DNA of 64,000 nucleotides from Monocercomonoides exilis (Eukaryota > Preaxostyla > Oxymonadida > Polymastigidae): NCBI GenBank assembly GCA_001643675.2, contig LSRY02000017.1, positions 1,488,001 through 1,552,000 on the forward strand, given 5' to 3'. Below, in pieces: positions 37,407 to 50,000 of this stretch. Each line of letters starts with the position of its first letter. Positions within the stretch are counted from its first letter, which is position 1. Under the pieces are notes generated by a model, which saw only the letters and a list, made by a program, of their open reading frames with translations, was not told the DNA's origin and searched no databases. A program made the translations under genes and the position numbers.

Positions 37407-40400
37407 TCACTCTCCTTGTCCAGCTGCTATGGATGAAACATATTCCGCTTCTCTTTGAGTGCTCCACTGAGCAACCAAATTTGCAAGGTTGCCAGATTTG
37501 CCAGTTTCTTCGAAGACAGAAGAGATGAGACTGACAAAATTGGAACTGCGAAGAATCTGCTCTTCCTGATAATTCCCCAAATGCATTCAGAATCATTGAG
37601 AAAAGAACAACAAAACAACAAAAAAAGCATCACGCACAAAAGACAGTGAAAAAAAAAATGAGTTGTAAAAAATCTAACTGAGTCAAGAATAGCATGATAC
37701 CTCCCATGATTTACGCTTGATTAGCTCATTGAGCATCCAGGTGTCTATTTCTATTAGACGACGCTCGATCGACTGTGGCATTTGTGAAACACAATAAATG
37801 TTGAATAGAAATGAACGAAAAAAGGAAAGAAAGATGGAAAGAAAGAAGTCAGTTGGAGGGTTTTTAAAAAAAAGTTAAAAAACAAAATTCAGCAGATAAA
37901 TTAAAATTTCTATAAAAAATACGTATTTCCAAAACAGTTTCAACAAAACAAACAAATAAATGAACAAAAAGCAGAAAAGCATGTTTTAGTTGTATTTTCA
38001 TAATTTTTATTCACACAACACACAATCACTTAAAAAAACAACAGAGGCATACCGAAATACACTCACGAAGAATTTCAATGCATTTTGTCAATGGCAATGA
38101 ATTACTGCTATTTGAAGAAGAAGAAGAAGAAGAAGAAGAAGCTGAGCTTTTACTTTCAACAGCTCTTTTCGAAGCAAATGGATCGCCTGCCTCTTCTGTC
38201 CTCTGCTCGACTGGATTGATTGGGCACAGCAGCTGCTGCAGATAAGAGACATACCACTTCTCAAAGCCACACAGCGTCGGCAGCTTTGCAGGCAGCGAGT
38301 TCTCAACAAGCGTCGCATACGTCGTTCCTGTCGGGCGGGCGATAGGCTCATCACTCGAGGCACTTTCTGTGCAGGCTGCTGTGTTCTCAGAAGAAGAAGA
38401 AGAAGAAGAAGAAGAAGATGATGATGATGAAGGAACAGAATCATTAGCTGAAGCAGTCGGGGTGTCTGGATTAGGTTCATTTATTGTACCAAACTGGGAA
38501 GCAGCTGATGTGATGTTTGGGAGTGAAAGATAAGGATCCAACAGAACAGGAAACGGAAACTCTTTTGGCGGTTTTATGTTAGAAATATCAGAAATGTCAA
38601 ACGCATCGTCATTTTCTGCTGGATTCTCTTTCTCCTTCTCTTTCTCTTTCTCTTTCTCTTCCACAGCATCTGTCGATGTGTGGCCATCTGTGTCTACGGT
38701 GTACTCTCTCTCAGCTTCTCGCTTCCACCTTTTGTCGTCTTCAGCCCGTCTCTTCGCTTCTTCCTCTGCCCATCCAGCAAATTCACTGCTGAAATCAGCA
38801 GCCTCCTTCTTTTCATCCATCGCTGCCTCTGCTTTCTTCTTCTCTTCCTCCTCCTTTGCCAACAGCTCATTCATCTTCTCTTCGATTCTTTCCTTTCTTC
38901 TCCACAACATCTTCCGCCGGCAGCTCATTTCAGGGCGGATGTCTCTGCCAATTGCAATCAGAGAGAATGACAGCTCATCGTCGCCCATCGACTTGATGAA
39001 GTCGCGGATGCGCTCCAACACCAGGCGGACCCAGGGTGCTATTGTGGGTGTGGTGGATGAGGATGAGGATGAAGAGGAAGAGGAAGAGGAAGAGGAAGAG
39101 GAAGAGGAAGAGGAAGAGGAAGAGGAAGAGGAAGAGGAGGAAGAAGAAGATGATGATGATGGCGATGATGACGATGATGAAGTTGAAGAAGATGAAGAAG
39201 GTGAAGAAGATTCATTCAGAGCTTCAATGCTTGCTGCGAGTGCTGCCTGCATAAGCTCCTCATCATTCATTGCTTCTTCGTCGATGACTCCGTTTTTATT
39301 CTCCACGTCCATCTGGATGGACTCGCCTGTTGAAGAAGAACCGGATGTTTCGCTGTTTCTTGTTTCGGAGATATTCCCAGAGGCAGACGACGACGAAGCT
39401 GCCTCTTCAGAGGATGACACTTCAAGACTCGCAGCAAGTGCAGCAGCAATCATCTCGTCTTCAGTCATTTCTATTCCATTTATCTGATTAATAGAATTTC
39501 CGTCGATCGAACTAGACTGTGTTGAAGAACTGGGTGACTCAGAAAGATGATGCTGAGAGTCAACTTTTTGATTTGTTGGCTTGATAATAACAGGGCATTT
39601 CTTAAGACCATCCAATTCAACAACTTCCCCTCTTTCATTCATCAATGGAACAAAGCCAACATAATGATATGCATCTTCACCTTTTGAAGGATCTTGCGTT
39701 TCTTCATGAGCAAAAAGTGCTTGACTAAGAATATCATTAAAAATAAAAGAATTGAAAAACAACTTTATACAGTAAAATTTCAAACCCTGTAAAAGAATTA
39801 TGCGCTGTTCGAATTTCTTCAATAGATTGAAGAGATGCCCCTCGTTCTTCAGGAGGCAATGCCATTAAAAAATCTTTTGCATTTGATAAAACTGGACCAA
39901 GTGTTAGATTATTTGAAAGTTTTAAATTCAACAAAATGGATATAAGTGCATGAGTGCAACAAGAATTCTTTGCTTCTTGTCGTGCAAAAAACACATCTGG
40001 AAGATAATTAGCAGGGGTGTTAATAAGCTTGTAAGTATTTCCTACAACTGTATTTTCTTGTTGAGCGTTTTGCCTCTGCTTTTTTGAATAATTAAACAAA
40101 AAAACAAGTCCAAATATTTCTCTAAAAAATGAAATGTCTGTTGAAAAAAAGAAGATAAATTATTTCTAAAAAAATACCCAAGCTCTGCAAATCCGCTTTC
40201 TTCGAGTCCAACAACTTCCGTACACTCAAAACCTTTAGTTCCCAATTTCTCAAGCAATAATGTAAAAACCCCTTCAATTAAACATTTATGTTAAAACGTA
40301 AAAATAAATTGTAACTCAAACCAGGATCAGATTCTATAGTACCCCAATCGGATTCTATAGCACCTTGAGCTGACGGTATAGCAGCAGATGGGATACTTTG

Positions 40401-40412
40401 TCCAGGACCCAT
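37407..40412 (-). CDS. UCHL5: UCH37/UCHL5-like deubiquitinase with inserted UIM-like motifs
   Basis: Six exons (40412-40322, 40271-40178, 40121-39786, 39724-38053, 37772-37701, 37565-37407) give 807 residues in perfect phase. The UCH fold is clear: TIESDPGVFTLLLEKLG, EIFGLVFLFNY, FFARQEAKNSCCTHAL (oxyanion Gln110, catalytic Cys116), GEDAYHYVGFVP (His194) and VELDGL (Asp212). A ~230-residue insertion then separates the catalytic Asp region from the last catalytic-domain segment (WVRLVLERIRDFIKSMG..LSFSLIAIG). It holds two UIM-like helices (DEMIAAALAASLE at ~263-275, DEELMQAALAASIE at ~328-341) and a long poly-Ser. C-terminal helices (WMLNELIKRKSWE, then NFVSLISSVFEE) resemble the UCH37 proteasome/INO80-binding tail. 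UCH37 trims ubiquitin at the 19S proteasome. It is head-to-head with ATG3. Confidence 0.88.
39071..39150. repeat. (GAGGAA)n hexanucleotide tract inside the UCH37-like gene
   Basis: About 80 bp of GAGGAA units on the plus strand encode poly-Ser on the coding minus strand. The run lies in the insertion of the catalytic domain. It should be prone to length change without a frameshift. Confidence 0.9.
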
Positions 40413-40600
40413 GAATTTTTATATATTGGGCGGTGATCATATTCTTCATATCGTTTTTATTCTTTCATTACAAATCAAATTTTGATGGACTCTTTATATT
40501 TATTTTTGAAATAACTATACGTTAATAATCAATAGATATGTTTATGGGAATACCCATTAGTGATATAAAATTTTTCGATCGAAATATCTGTTGGTCAACA
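40413..40600. promoter_or_regulatory. 188-bp divergent promoter (UCH37-like / ATG3)
   Basis: The deubiquitinase start (40412) and the preferred ATG3 start (40601) face away from each other. An upstream in-frame ATG at 40538 would shorten the gap to 125 bp. No motif was recognised. Confidence 0.45.
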
Positions 40601-42046
40601 ATGACGGAAATGATAAAAAATTTAATTCGCCCCCTTGTGTCAACTAAAACAGTTTCAACTTTCTATACAGACGGAAAGTTAACTCCAGAAGAATTTGTAG
40701 CTGCTGGTGTGCTTCATCCTGTTGATTACCTTCACTTGAAATTACAAATCATTTGCTTCTATTTTCGCTTCAGGTGATATATTATGCAGACACTGCCCCA
40801 CATGGAAATGGTTGAAATTAGCTTTTGAAAAATTGATTTGTATTTTCAAAAATGTAATAATTCCGCAATCTTTAGGGAATCAGGAGACCCCAAAAAGAAG
40901 CTTGCTTTCCTTCCTCCAGAAAAGCAATTTCTTGTAGCGCGTGGAATTCCTTGCAGAACGCGTGCAAAAAGTGCATATGGCGAAGGGGATGGACTCAAAG
41001 TTGGAGCAGGCTCATCTGGAGAGGCAGCTGAAGATGAGGACAATGGATTCAACATTGTGACAAAAGAGGAAGGATGTTTGAGCTCTTTTCAAATGTGAAC
41101 GTTTTTGTTTTAGAATTAATAATTTCCAGCTTCAGGAACATCTTCGTCATCAGTGCCATCTTCTGCGACACCTGAAGATGATGACGATGAAATTGAAGAT
41201 GATGACGATATGCCATCCGTTGCAGAATCTTCTGATCCAGTTTGCTAAAAGGATTTTCTTGATGTTGTATTTTTATTTATTTATTTTTTTTAATTTTGAA
41301 TAGAGCTCTGCTGCACCAAATGCTGCTCCATCTCGTCCAAAATGTCGTGTTTATGAAGCAAGCCTAACATACGATAAACTTTACACATCACCTCGTTTTT
41401 GGCTTCGTGGAGTTGATGAAGACGGAACCACTCCATTGACCCAAGAACAAATTTTCGAAGATATCAGCGAAGTCTGTTGCTTTTTAATTTGTTGGGGGAA
41501 AATAATTTATTTACCATTTAATTCAAATACGCTTCTTTCTATTATTTTTATGATTTCTAACCAAATGTGCAAATAACTTAATGGTAAATATTTTAATAAT
41601 GTTCTTTGATTAGGAGCATGCAAAGAAGACAGTTACAATGGAAAAGCATCATCATTTGGACGTGTTGTACGCATCTATTCATCCATGCAAACATGCCCAT
41701 ACAATGAAAATGATGATGGAAATGGCAAAGGAAGCTAAAAAAGAACAAAACAAATTGAAAGCTGAAGCAAGTGGAAGCGCACCATCAGAAGGTTAGCACC
41801 TTTTCTTTTGAAAATATATTTATTTTTGTTTATAAAAATTGTTCTACTACTTTTTTTTCTATTATTTCACTCTTTATTATTAGATGATTCAGAAGAGCCA
41901 ATTCCTGTTGATCAGTACTTCATTTATTTCTTGAAATTTATTTCAACAATTTGCCCGGTTTGTTTTATAATTATTACAGTTGTTTTTAATAATAAATTTC
42001 AATTTAGACAATGGATATCGATTTTACTGTTTCCGCAAAATTGTAA
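40601..42046 (+). CDS. ATG3: ATG3, E2-like conjugating enzyme of the ATG8 system
   Basis: Eight exons are inferred. Recognised blocks are LTPEEFVAAG, GDILCRHCPTWKW, LPPEKQFLVARGIPCR, the acidic flexible region (TPEDDDDEIEDDDD), YEASLTYDKLYTSPRFWLRG, LTQEQIFEDISEEHAKKTVT, SIHPCKHA (active-site Cys in HPC), and DQYFIYFLKFISTICPTMDI ending VSAKL before TAA. These match ATG3 in order. ATG3 transfers ATG8/LC3 to phosphatidylethanolamine on the phagophore. The in-frame ATG at 40538 would add 21 residues. I prefer 40601 because ATG3 begins with its membrane-curvature-sensing helix (here MTEMIKNLIRPLVS). Most donors are GTTTG, GTGTG or similar, with AG acceptors. Confidence 0.93.
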
Positions 42047-42146
42047 ATCAAGCGTATATTCTATTTCTTTGTTTTTTCAAATATCTTTTTTTTCCCATTT
42101 TCATAACTAAATAAAGGGTGAGCTTTGATCTCTCAATTTTTTTAAA

Positions 42147-43305
42147 ATGAAGATTTTATTTCTAATACTTGTATATAATTCTATTTGTAAACTTCATAAT
42201 TTTGATGGAAAAGATTTTGATCTTGATCCACTGATTAAAACAGGGTATGATTTCACATTCATTAGATTTCAACTTTTGTGATTGTTTACCTTCAGTACAA
42301 ATCGTTATAGTGGAAGATACAAAGGGGATGATGTATATTGGAATATCTTGTCTAATGTATATGTTGGTGATGTTGAAGGATGTGAAGATAAGGAACAAGT
42401 TGCTGTCACGGCATCAGAAGGTTTATGCTATGGAAGAGCATCATTGGAAAATCAAACCAGTTCTCTTATCAATTCTACGGGAGGACTTTTGCTAAATTGT
42501 ATCATTTTTTTCATTTATTATTATTATCTTGATTATTTTTTGATGAATTTCGTGTAATTTAGATACATCTTCTGAAATGTTTCTTGCAAGTTTTGCAATT
42601 AAGATTGTATGCTCAGAAGAAGAATCCACGCCATCAATAACCTCCACGTTTGAATTCATGATTATTCGTGCATTGTTTCTTTCATTTGGCTTTATTCATT
42701 CATTAAATTATTAAGAAAAGAGCATTTTGTTGTCACTATGGAAACAAAATATGGATGCCCTGTTACAAAACCTGATCCCAATAAACCAGATCCCAATAAA
42801 CCAGATCCGAAAAAGGATCCAAAGAGCAAAAAGCTGAGCTTTGGATCGATCATGCTGATTATTTTGTCGGTGCTGCTTGTTTTGTACTTTGCGGCAGGAA
42901 TACCAATCATGGTGTGACAGAGAGAGAAGGAGAGAGAGTGAGAGAGAAGGAGAGATCCATTTCATATTTACCATTGCAATCTTTTCTTTTCTTTCCTTTT
43001 TCTTTTCTATCTTCCGTATTAATTATGATTTTTGTTTTTGTGCTTTTTATTTTGTGCTTGTGGTTGGGCATGCGAATGGAATTGGGTGCAATGATGACAA
43101 TGATGACAATGATGACAATGATGGCAATGTGTTTGTGGATATTCAGAAGTTTGGGCTGAAGAAGGAAGGGATCGAAATCATCCCATTTGTTCGGTTCTGG
43201 CTGGCTGTGCCAGGACTTGTGATTGATGGGGTGAAGTTCATCCTGTCGCCTTGCCTGAAGTCAAAATCGGGATATAAAAACGTCGATAAAGGCGAGGCCA
43301 TATAG
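42147..43305 (+). CDS. MRH-domain type I membrane protein, Atg27 / mannose-6-phosphate-receptor-like (copy 2)
   Basis: The signal peptide MKILFLILVYNSI begins at 42147, 100 bp after the ATG3 stop on the same strand. Exons supply MRH blocks (DDVYWNILSNVYVGDVEGC, SEGLCYGRASLE, FLASFAIKIVCSEE, VVTMETKYGCP), a DPNKPDPNKPDPKKDPK linker, the TM segment and the tail FGLKKEGIEIIPFVRFW..PGLVIDGVKFI, ending with TAG. The luminal exons are clearly diverged from copy 1, but the linker-TM-intron-tail segment (42798-43278) is essentially identical to it. The short exon near 42660-42720 has two possible splice arrangements. Function as for copy 1: probable glycoprotein sorting or Atg9/vacuole trafficking, inferred. 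Confidence 0.75.
42798..43278 (+). repeat. inverted ~481-bp near-identical segment shared with 24413-24893
   Basis: This is the partner of the minus-strand segment inside MRH copy 1, about 18 kb away. It covers the TM exon, the entire intron (including a GA-rich start and four GATGACAAT units) and most of the tail exon. No difference was found by eye inside it. Confidence 0.9.
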
Positions 43306-44053
43306 CGTTGCTTGCGGTTTATTGCAAGCATGTTTATTTTTTTAAATATTACCTTTCCTTCGATTATTGAGATAAATGAATTATTAATATTTCTGAAACT
43401 AATGAGCTTATTTATATTCACTTCATTTCTTCTTCTTCTTCTTCTTCTTCTTCTTCTTCTTCTTCTTCTTCTCCTCCTCCTCCTCCTCCTCCTCTGTTTC
43501 TTATTCATTTCGGAAGGACTTTGTTTCTAGTTTGGTTGGGGTAAGTATTCATTTGTGGAAGAGCTGTTGACTTTTTTGTGATTTTGCGCTTTTAATAAGT
43601 TTTTCAGTTATGTGTGATCGAGATTATTGTTTTACTGAGTTACAACAATTTTCTACGTCATTATCAGTTTATTATTTTCGTTTTAGTTGATTGTCTCTTA
43701 ATTTGATTACCACAGCAAAAGTTTTTTGCAGGGTGTGTAATAAATGTAAATAATAAGAATATTGATTTCCTTTGGAGCGAAATTATTTTTTGTCACAAAT
43801 AGTCTTTAAAAAACGCTGTTATATAGATATTAATTTGTCTCAGTTTTTTTTTTTAAATGTTGTTGATTGATGGAGAAAAAAAAGTTTCTGACCCATTTCA
43901 ATTTTTATTTATCTTAAAAATATCGGATAATTGCACTTTTATTAAGAAAGGATCATTTATTTCATTAATCTTATAAGTTACACAAGCGGAAAAAATATAT
44001 TCATACTCATATCATTTCTGGTATAATTTTACTTTCAATTATAACTGAAATAA
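43306..44053. other. intergenic region with a (TTC)n/(CTC)n tract
   Basis: About 750 bp lie between MRH copy 2 and the giant gene. It contains the pyrimidine microsatellite at 43427-43494; the rest is AT-rich and should hold the giant gene's promoter or a 5' exon. Confidence 0.5.
43427..43494. repeat. (TTC)n followed by (CTC)n microsatellite
   Basis: About 45 nt of TTC repeats pass into about 22 nt of CTC repeats, a polypyrimidine tract just downstream of MRH copy 2. Confidence 0.95.
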
Positions 44054-47000
44054 GTGAAAATTTTGCTTATTTGCTTTTACACAATTTGTATAGGCTTTAT
44101 GGAACGAAGTTCAGAATTTATTTCGCGTCAGATTCCTTTTGATGATCCAGCATTCCTTTTTGGAAGCTTTGAAACTCCGGAAACACGAGCAATTTCTTTA
44201 AAAACGAGTGATAGTCCAAAGCTTTGTGATAGCTCAGCACAAAGAGATTCCTTAATAGATGAGCAACACAGCAAAAATATTGACAAGCCAAATTCTCAAA
44301 GTTCATTTTTTCATAGAAGTGACTTTCTTGGAGATTCAGACAAAACAAACTCAACGAGCTCTTCGATTTTTGATTTGATGAAAATATCAATTCCAGAGCC
44401 TCCTCGTTTATTGGAACAAATGAGCCATCGAGTGGAGACTATAAAGTTTGAAAAACTTCCAGAAATTCACGATAATACTACATATCCTGAAATAATTGAA
44501 AAACAGCAATTTTCGAAAAAAGAGACCACGTCAGGGTTAAATCCAATCGATAGCTTAAATTCAGTGAACGATAACTCTGAAAAAGAAGTACGTGGAGAAG
44601 AAATACAAAGAAATTACCCAGCAACAGAAAGAAACAGTTTTGGCATGAAAAATTCAAATAAAAGAAAACTTTCAAAAAGTACACCGAAAAGAATCCCAAA
44701 GAAGCATCTTCGCATAACTGATCAAGTCGGAGCTTCATCATCTTTGGATGGATCGTCGGTTCGTTCTGCTTCTTTTAGAGCATCAGAACAAGTATTTTCT
44801 TCATCTCCTCATTTGTCATCGAAACAGTCTGATTCACATTATTCACATTCTCATTCAACTGCTGAATCACACACCCATCGCAACAAACATAAAAATAGCC
44901 GCACTGCAAAATCTTTCAAGAATTCAGAGAGGCAATCTGCTATTCCTCATTCCAATCACCCCTTGCATTATCACAAACACCACGTGCATCGCTCTCCTTT
45001 AGAGAAAAGAGATGCATATCACAGCACCTCCTCCTCTTCTCGCTCACCACATTCACTTCACTCACACACATCTTCTATTGACAGTCATTCACTTTCTCCA
45101 TCTACAAGCAATTCAACATCAGAATATTCACATTCAGATTCCTTTTCTTCTTCTTCTTATAAAACAAAAGCGCATTCAACAAAGAAGCGGCATCATTCCA
45201 TCAAAAACAGACATCGTACTGCTAATTCTAGAAAACATGCAAATCCATTAGCCAGCGCTACACACAGCCAACAGGAATCATTTTATCAAAAACCAGCTCC
45301 TCCACCCAACACAGCACTGATGAAAGACACCCGATTCGTCATCGACACTCCAACTACACTGCATACACCTTCGATTATGAAGCCTGGTCTCCAACAGCCA
45401 GCTGTCCCTCCCCATCTTGTTCAGATGTCTGCATACTCTCCATTCAACGGTACACCTTACTACCCTTCCCCTTCTCCCTCTCCTTTCCTGCAGACATTCC
45501 GAGACATACAGTCGCAGCAGCCTTCACTCCAATTCACACAGACTCCCTCTCTTTCGATGATCTATTCCTCCAACCGCCGCCCAGCCCCAGTATTTCCTCA
45601 GAGCACACTTCATGACCCAGCTCTGTTCCACCCGCGCATGCCAATCACATCCACCACACTTTATCACTTCCCTTTCGCCTACCACAACCAGCTCAGACTC
45701 GACAATCCATCCACTCCACTTCCTTCTTCCCCTCTCGTGTCTTCTGTTGCCAACACGCCCATCCCATTCAAACTGCCTCCCCCACCACCACCGTCGTACA
45801 ATGCTACCTCGCAGCATCTGCCTGCTTCTCCGTCTTCTTCTTCTGCTGTTGATAGTCTTTCCTCGTCTCGTCTGCCTCCTCCACCTCCTCCTCCAACAGA
45901 AGGTGCGATACCTGTGAAACATTTGGGATTGCCCTTGTCTTCCATTTCTTCTTCTTCTTTGGCAAATTCTGCTGTTTCTCGCTCTGAATCCTCGAGCGAC
46001 AGTTCTGAAGAAAGCGATTCGATGGAATATTCAAAAGAAAAGGAACGCAAAAGACAAGGGAAGAAAGCATTGAAAGAAGACTCTCACAAACACAGAGGCC
46101 ATTCAGATGCAGAAAGCATAAAGAAGTTTTACAATGATTTGATGAAAAAAAAGAAAAAGAACGAAACATATTCAGCGAAAAGATCGCCTTTGGCAAAAAA
46201 AGACGAAAAAGACAAGAACAAAAAGGAAGATAGACAAAGCTTCAAAAGAGCAAATGCCAGCATTTCTAGTCATTTAGAAGGAATTCTTGATAAAGACGAA
46301 TCATCTGATGTTGATGCTGACACTGATTCCGATGTTGATGTTGATGCAGACAATGCAGAAGAGCAGAAGGGCAGCATTGAGCTTTCTCCGACCCCTCCTT
46401 TCTCAGCCAGTCCAGAGCCAACGCTTCAGTCTTCGTCTGAAATACAAAATTTGCTGAAGACTCATCCAGCATCACTTTCTGAAAGCACACCAGCTGCCTC
46501 CTTTTCGTCTCCAGTTCCATCTACGAGTAAATCTCATGTTGATACAGCATTGTCAGCAACTTCACCTTCACTCGCACTTCATTTTGCCTCCTCTTCTTCT
46601 TCTTCTTCTTCCTTTTTGACTGAAGGCTCTTCTTCTGAAGACGAAAGCAAAGCACTTTCTTCATTGACAAAGCCTCAGTTCCAACTGTTAAAGTCATTAA
46701 ATTCGAGTGCATCAAGCAATATAACGACTCCTTCTCCTTCTCCTTCTCCTTCTCCTTCTCCTTTTCCTTCTCCTTCTCCTTCATCATCTCCTTCACCTTT
46801 GCACAGTTCACTTCAAACTTCTCTTTCACATCACTCAATTAAAACACCCCTTTCTTCTTCTCTCTCTTCTTCTCTCTCTTCTTCCTTATCCTCTTCCCAT
46901 TCACCCTCTTTATCGTCATTTCACTCTCATTCTCTGTCTCATTTTATTTCATCAAGCGATCTTTCCACTTCAGCCATTCAGACACCTCCATCTCATTCAG

Positions 47001-50000
47001 CCAGAGCACTTCAGCATTCACTCACTTCATCTCATTCATCTCATTCATCTGCTTCACAATCACCCAATTTGGAATCGTCACTCAAAAGGAAGCTATCTGA
47101 TTTGAGTCTGAAGCACAACCACTCTCCATCTCTTTCTGATCATTCATCTTCTCCTTCTCTTCATTCTCTTCATTCTCCTTCTCTTTCTCCTTCTTCTCTG
47201 TCACATTCTGATTCCCCAAAGTCTTTTTCTCCTCGCTCTTCTGCCTCTCTTTTGACACCTCGTCTGTCTGCTGTTGGACTTCCTTCGTCTTTCCAGCCGA
47301 TTGCTTCGTTGCGCACGTCACTTGCTCCTCCACTCGATGCACTTCCTTTTGGAGTGCACAAAACAGAAGGAGAAAGAAAAGGAGAAAGAGGAAGAGAAGG
47401 AGAAAGAGGAGGCAATGAACGATTTAAGGAAGATATTGCATATGTGAATGGAGCAGATGAAGAATGGTTGAGACAGGAAAATGAGAAGATTATGAAAGAA
47501 CAGAATGAATTGCAATTAGCTCAAATGCAGCAGATGATGCAACAGCAATGGGCATTGCTTCAGATGCAGCAGTACAACAATGAACAAGAAGAGGAGGAAG
47601 AAGAAGAGGAAGAGGAGGAGGAGGAGGAGGAGGAGAAAGAAATTGAGTCAAAGGAACGATTCATCAAATATAAGCAAATAGAGGAGTTGAAAAGTCCAAA
47701 AGCATCTATTGAAAAAAGAGGCACAAAAGATGAGAAACAGAAACTTGAGCAGAAGAAAAGAAAGGATAAAAACATTCCAATTCAGAAGACATCTGAAGTT
47801 CATTCTGAAAGCAAGCCAAAACTGACAATTCGAAAAATTGACTCTAATAAACAAAACAAGAAAGCAACACAAAAATTGCCAGAAAAAAATTTGAAAGAAA
47901 AAGATGTCGAAGAAAAAGATGCAAAAAAACACAAAAAAGCAGCTGTGAAAATATCTCCAATCCAAAAAGATAACAAAAAAGATGAAAAAGAATTGAAGAA
48001 GAAGGAGAAAGAGAAGGAGGAAAAGAAGAAGGAAAAAGAAAAAGAAAAAGAAGATTCGAGAGAAAGACATAAGAGCAAAAAAGATAGTGACAAAAAGGAA
48101 AAAAAGGAAAAAAGAGAAAAAATTGATGAAAAAAGCGAAAAAGCTGATGATAAAAGAGAGAAGATTTCAAAAGAAAAGCACAAAACAGAAGCCAAAAAGA
48201 AAAAGGAGAAAGAAAAAGAAAAAGAAAAAGAAAAGAAAGAGCAAAAGAAAGATCAAGAAATTAACTTAACGATGAAGCAACTTGGCAAAACTGACCTCCC
48301 TATTTTTGCAGACAACACAATCCAGCCAAATCTTTCTCATCCATTTTGTGACAACGCAACGGCCTTTCCTTCTTCTGATCATCAGACTGCACAAATGGCA
48401 CATACAGCTCAATCACATCCTTCTCATATTTCTCCATTGTCTTCTATTCCACAGTCATCTCAATCATCTCAGTCACCTCAATCTTATTCAAATGCTCGTT
48501 CAATTCATTCTTCCACTCCCTCATTTCCCACTCATCTGTCTTTGCCTTCACAGCAGCCTCAACTTCATCGTGTCTCTTCTTCAGTCAATGAAATGCCACA
48601 GGAAGGAAATGACTCTGCATTAGACGACACACAGCTCAATCCATCCTCTTTCTCTTCTCTCTTTGCATCTCCTCTTCCTCCTCCGCCTTCACATTCATCG
48701 CCTTCTTCTTCTGCACAAACTGCTTCACATCCTCATCCATCTTCATTTAATTCTCCTCAACATTCTCCACTTTCCTCTTCTCTTCTGTCAACCCCGTCTC
48801 TTCAATACAGCTCAGCCCATTCGCCTTCTTCATTCTCTTCTTCGATTCATCCAAATGCAAATGCTTCTGCTCTTTCCACGCCTGCATCTCTTCAGACGAC
48901 ACAAGAATCAGATATGTTAAGAGAACAGGCAATGACACCAGCAGAAGAGAAAGAGGATGAAAGAGAAGAAAGAGAAGAAGGTTTGATGAAGAGGAAGAAG
49001 ACAGCGCAGGAGAGAGTGATGCAGTTGAGTTCTGCTCTTTTGAGAGGCGAAAGAGTGCTGAAGAGAGAAGATGTGAGCAGCGAAGGCACAAACAGTGAGT
49101 CAGATGAAAGAGAAGGGAAATCAATGAAAATGTCAAAGGAGAGGAAAGAAGAAAGAAAGGCAACACAAAAGAGAGACAGAAAAATTGGATTGAAACCAAA
49201 TGGAAAGCAGTCTGCTTCCAGTGGCATTTTGGATGATGGAATGTCATTTTGGAGGATGGCATTGAGGCCAAAAGGGAAAAGGAGTCAGATGCTGCCACAG
49301 TCAAAAGGGAATAATGGAAGCAAAAATCAGCTTTCATCAACTGCTCCATCTGCAATGCATTCTTCTGCTTCTTCTTCTTCTTCTGTTCAATCTACTTATC
49401 CTTTTGATAAAACTTCATCGCTTCTTCGTGGCTCTTCAAAGCAAGCATCGCAACATCAGCCATTAGTCTTGTCGCGTTCTTCTGCTTCACACAAACACGA
49501 TTTTGTTGACAATCCACTTCGATCTGTTTCTCCTTCTCCAAGCATTTTATCTATTAAGTCATCAGCTTCTTCTTCTCCTCCTTCTTCTTCTTCCCCTTCT
49601 TCCCCTTCTCTTGATCCACTTCATTCATCAAATCCTTCTTTAAATGCAGATGTTTCATCCGCTCAGAATTCTCCTCTTGAAATTGAACAGAATTCGCTCA
49701 GAGATTCCACACAGCAAAGAAGACAGCTTCTGAATCAGCTTCGCGAAGAGTCCCTTTCTTCACAAAAAATCCCTTTTGCTTCAAAAACAATGCGTTCCAC
49801 TGCAAATAAAGATTCTTCTTCTTCTTCTTCTTCTCTTTCTTCAACTCTTCCATCGTCGACTGCAATTTCTCCGCCTGTGTTTCGCTCTCAGCTCTTTTCT
49901 CCGCGAATCACTTTATCTCCCAAGCTTTTTGGCCAAAAAGAAGGGAAATCGCAAGAATCGCCTTTGAAAGCGCTTGTTGAGAGAAGAATGGAGCAGATCA

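Noticed and set aside
38576-39487. Plus-strand 303-codon frame rich in Ser and Glu over the UCH37-like gene
   Set aside because: The minus strand encodes a complete UCH37-like enzyme with catalytic residues; this frame is its low-complexity mirror.
43143-43508. Antisense poly-Arg frame near 43.4 kb
   Set aside because: It is a translation of the (TTC)n/(CTC)n microsatellite and of the antisense strand of MRH copy 2.
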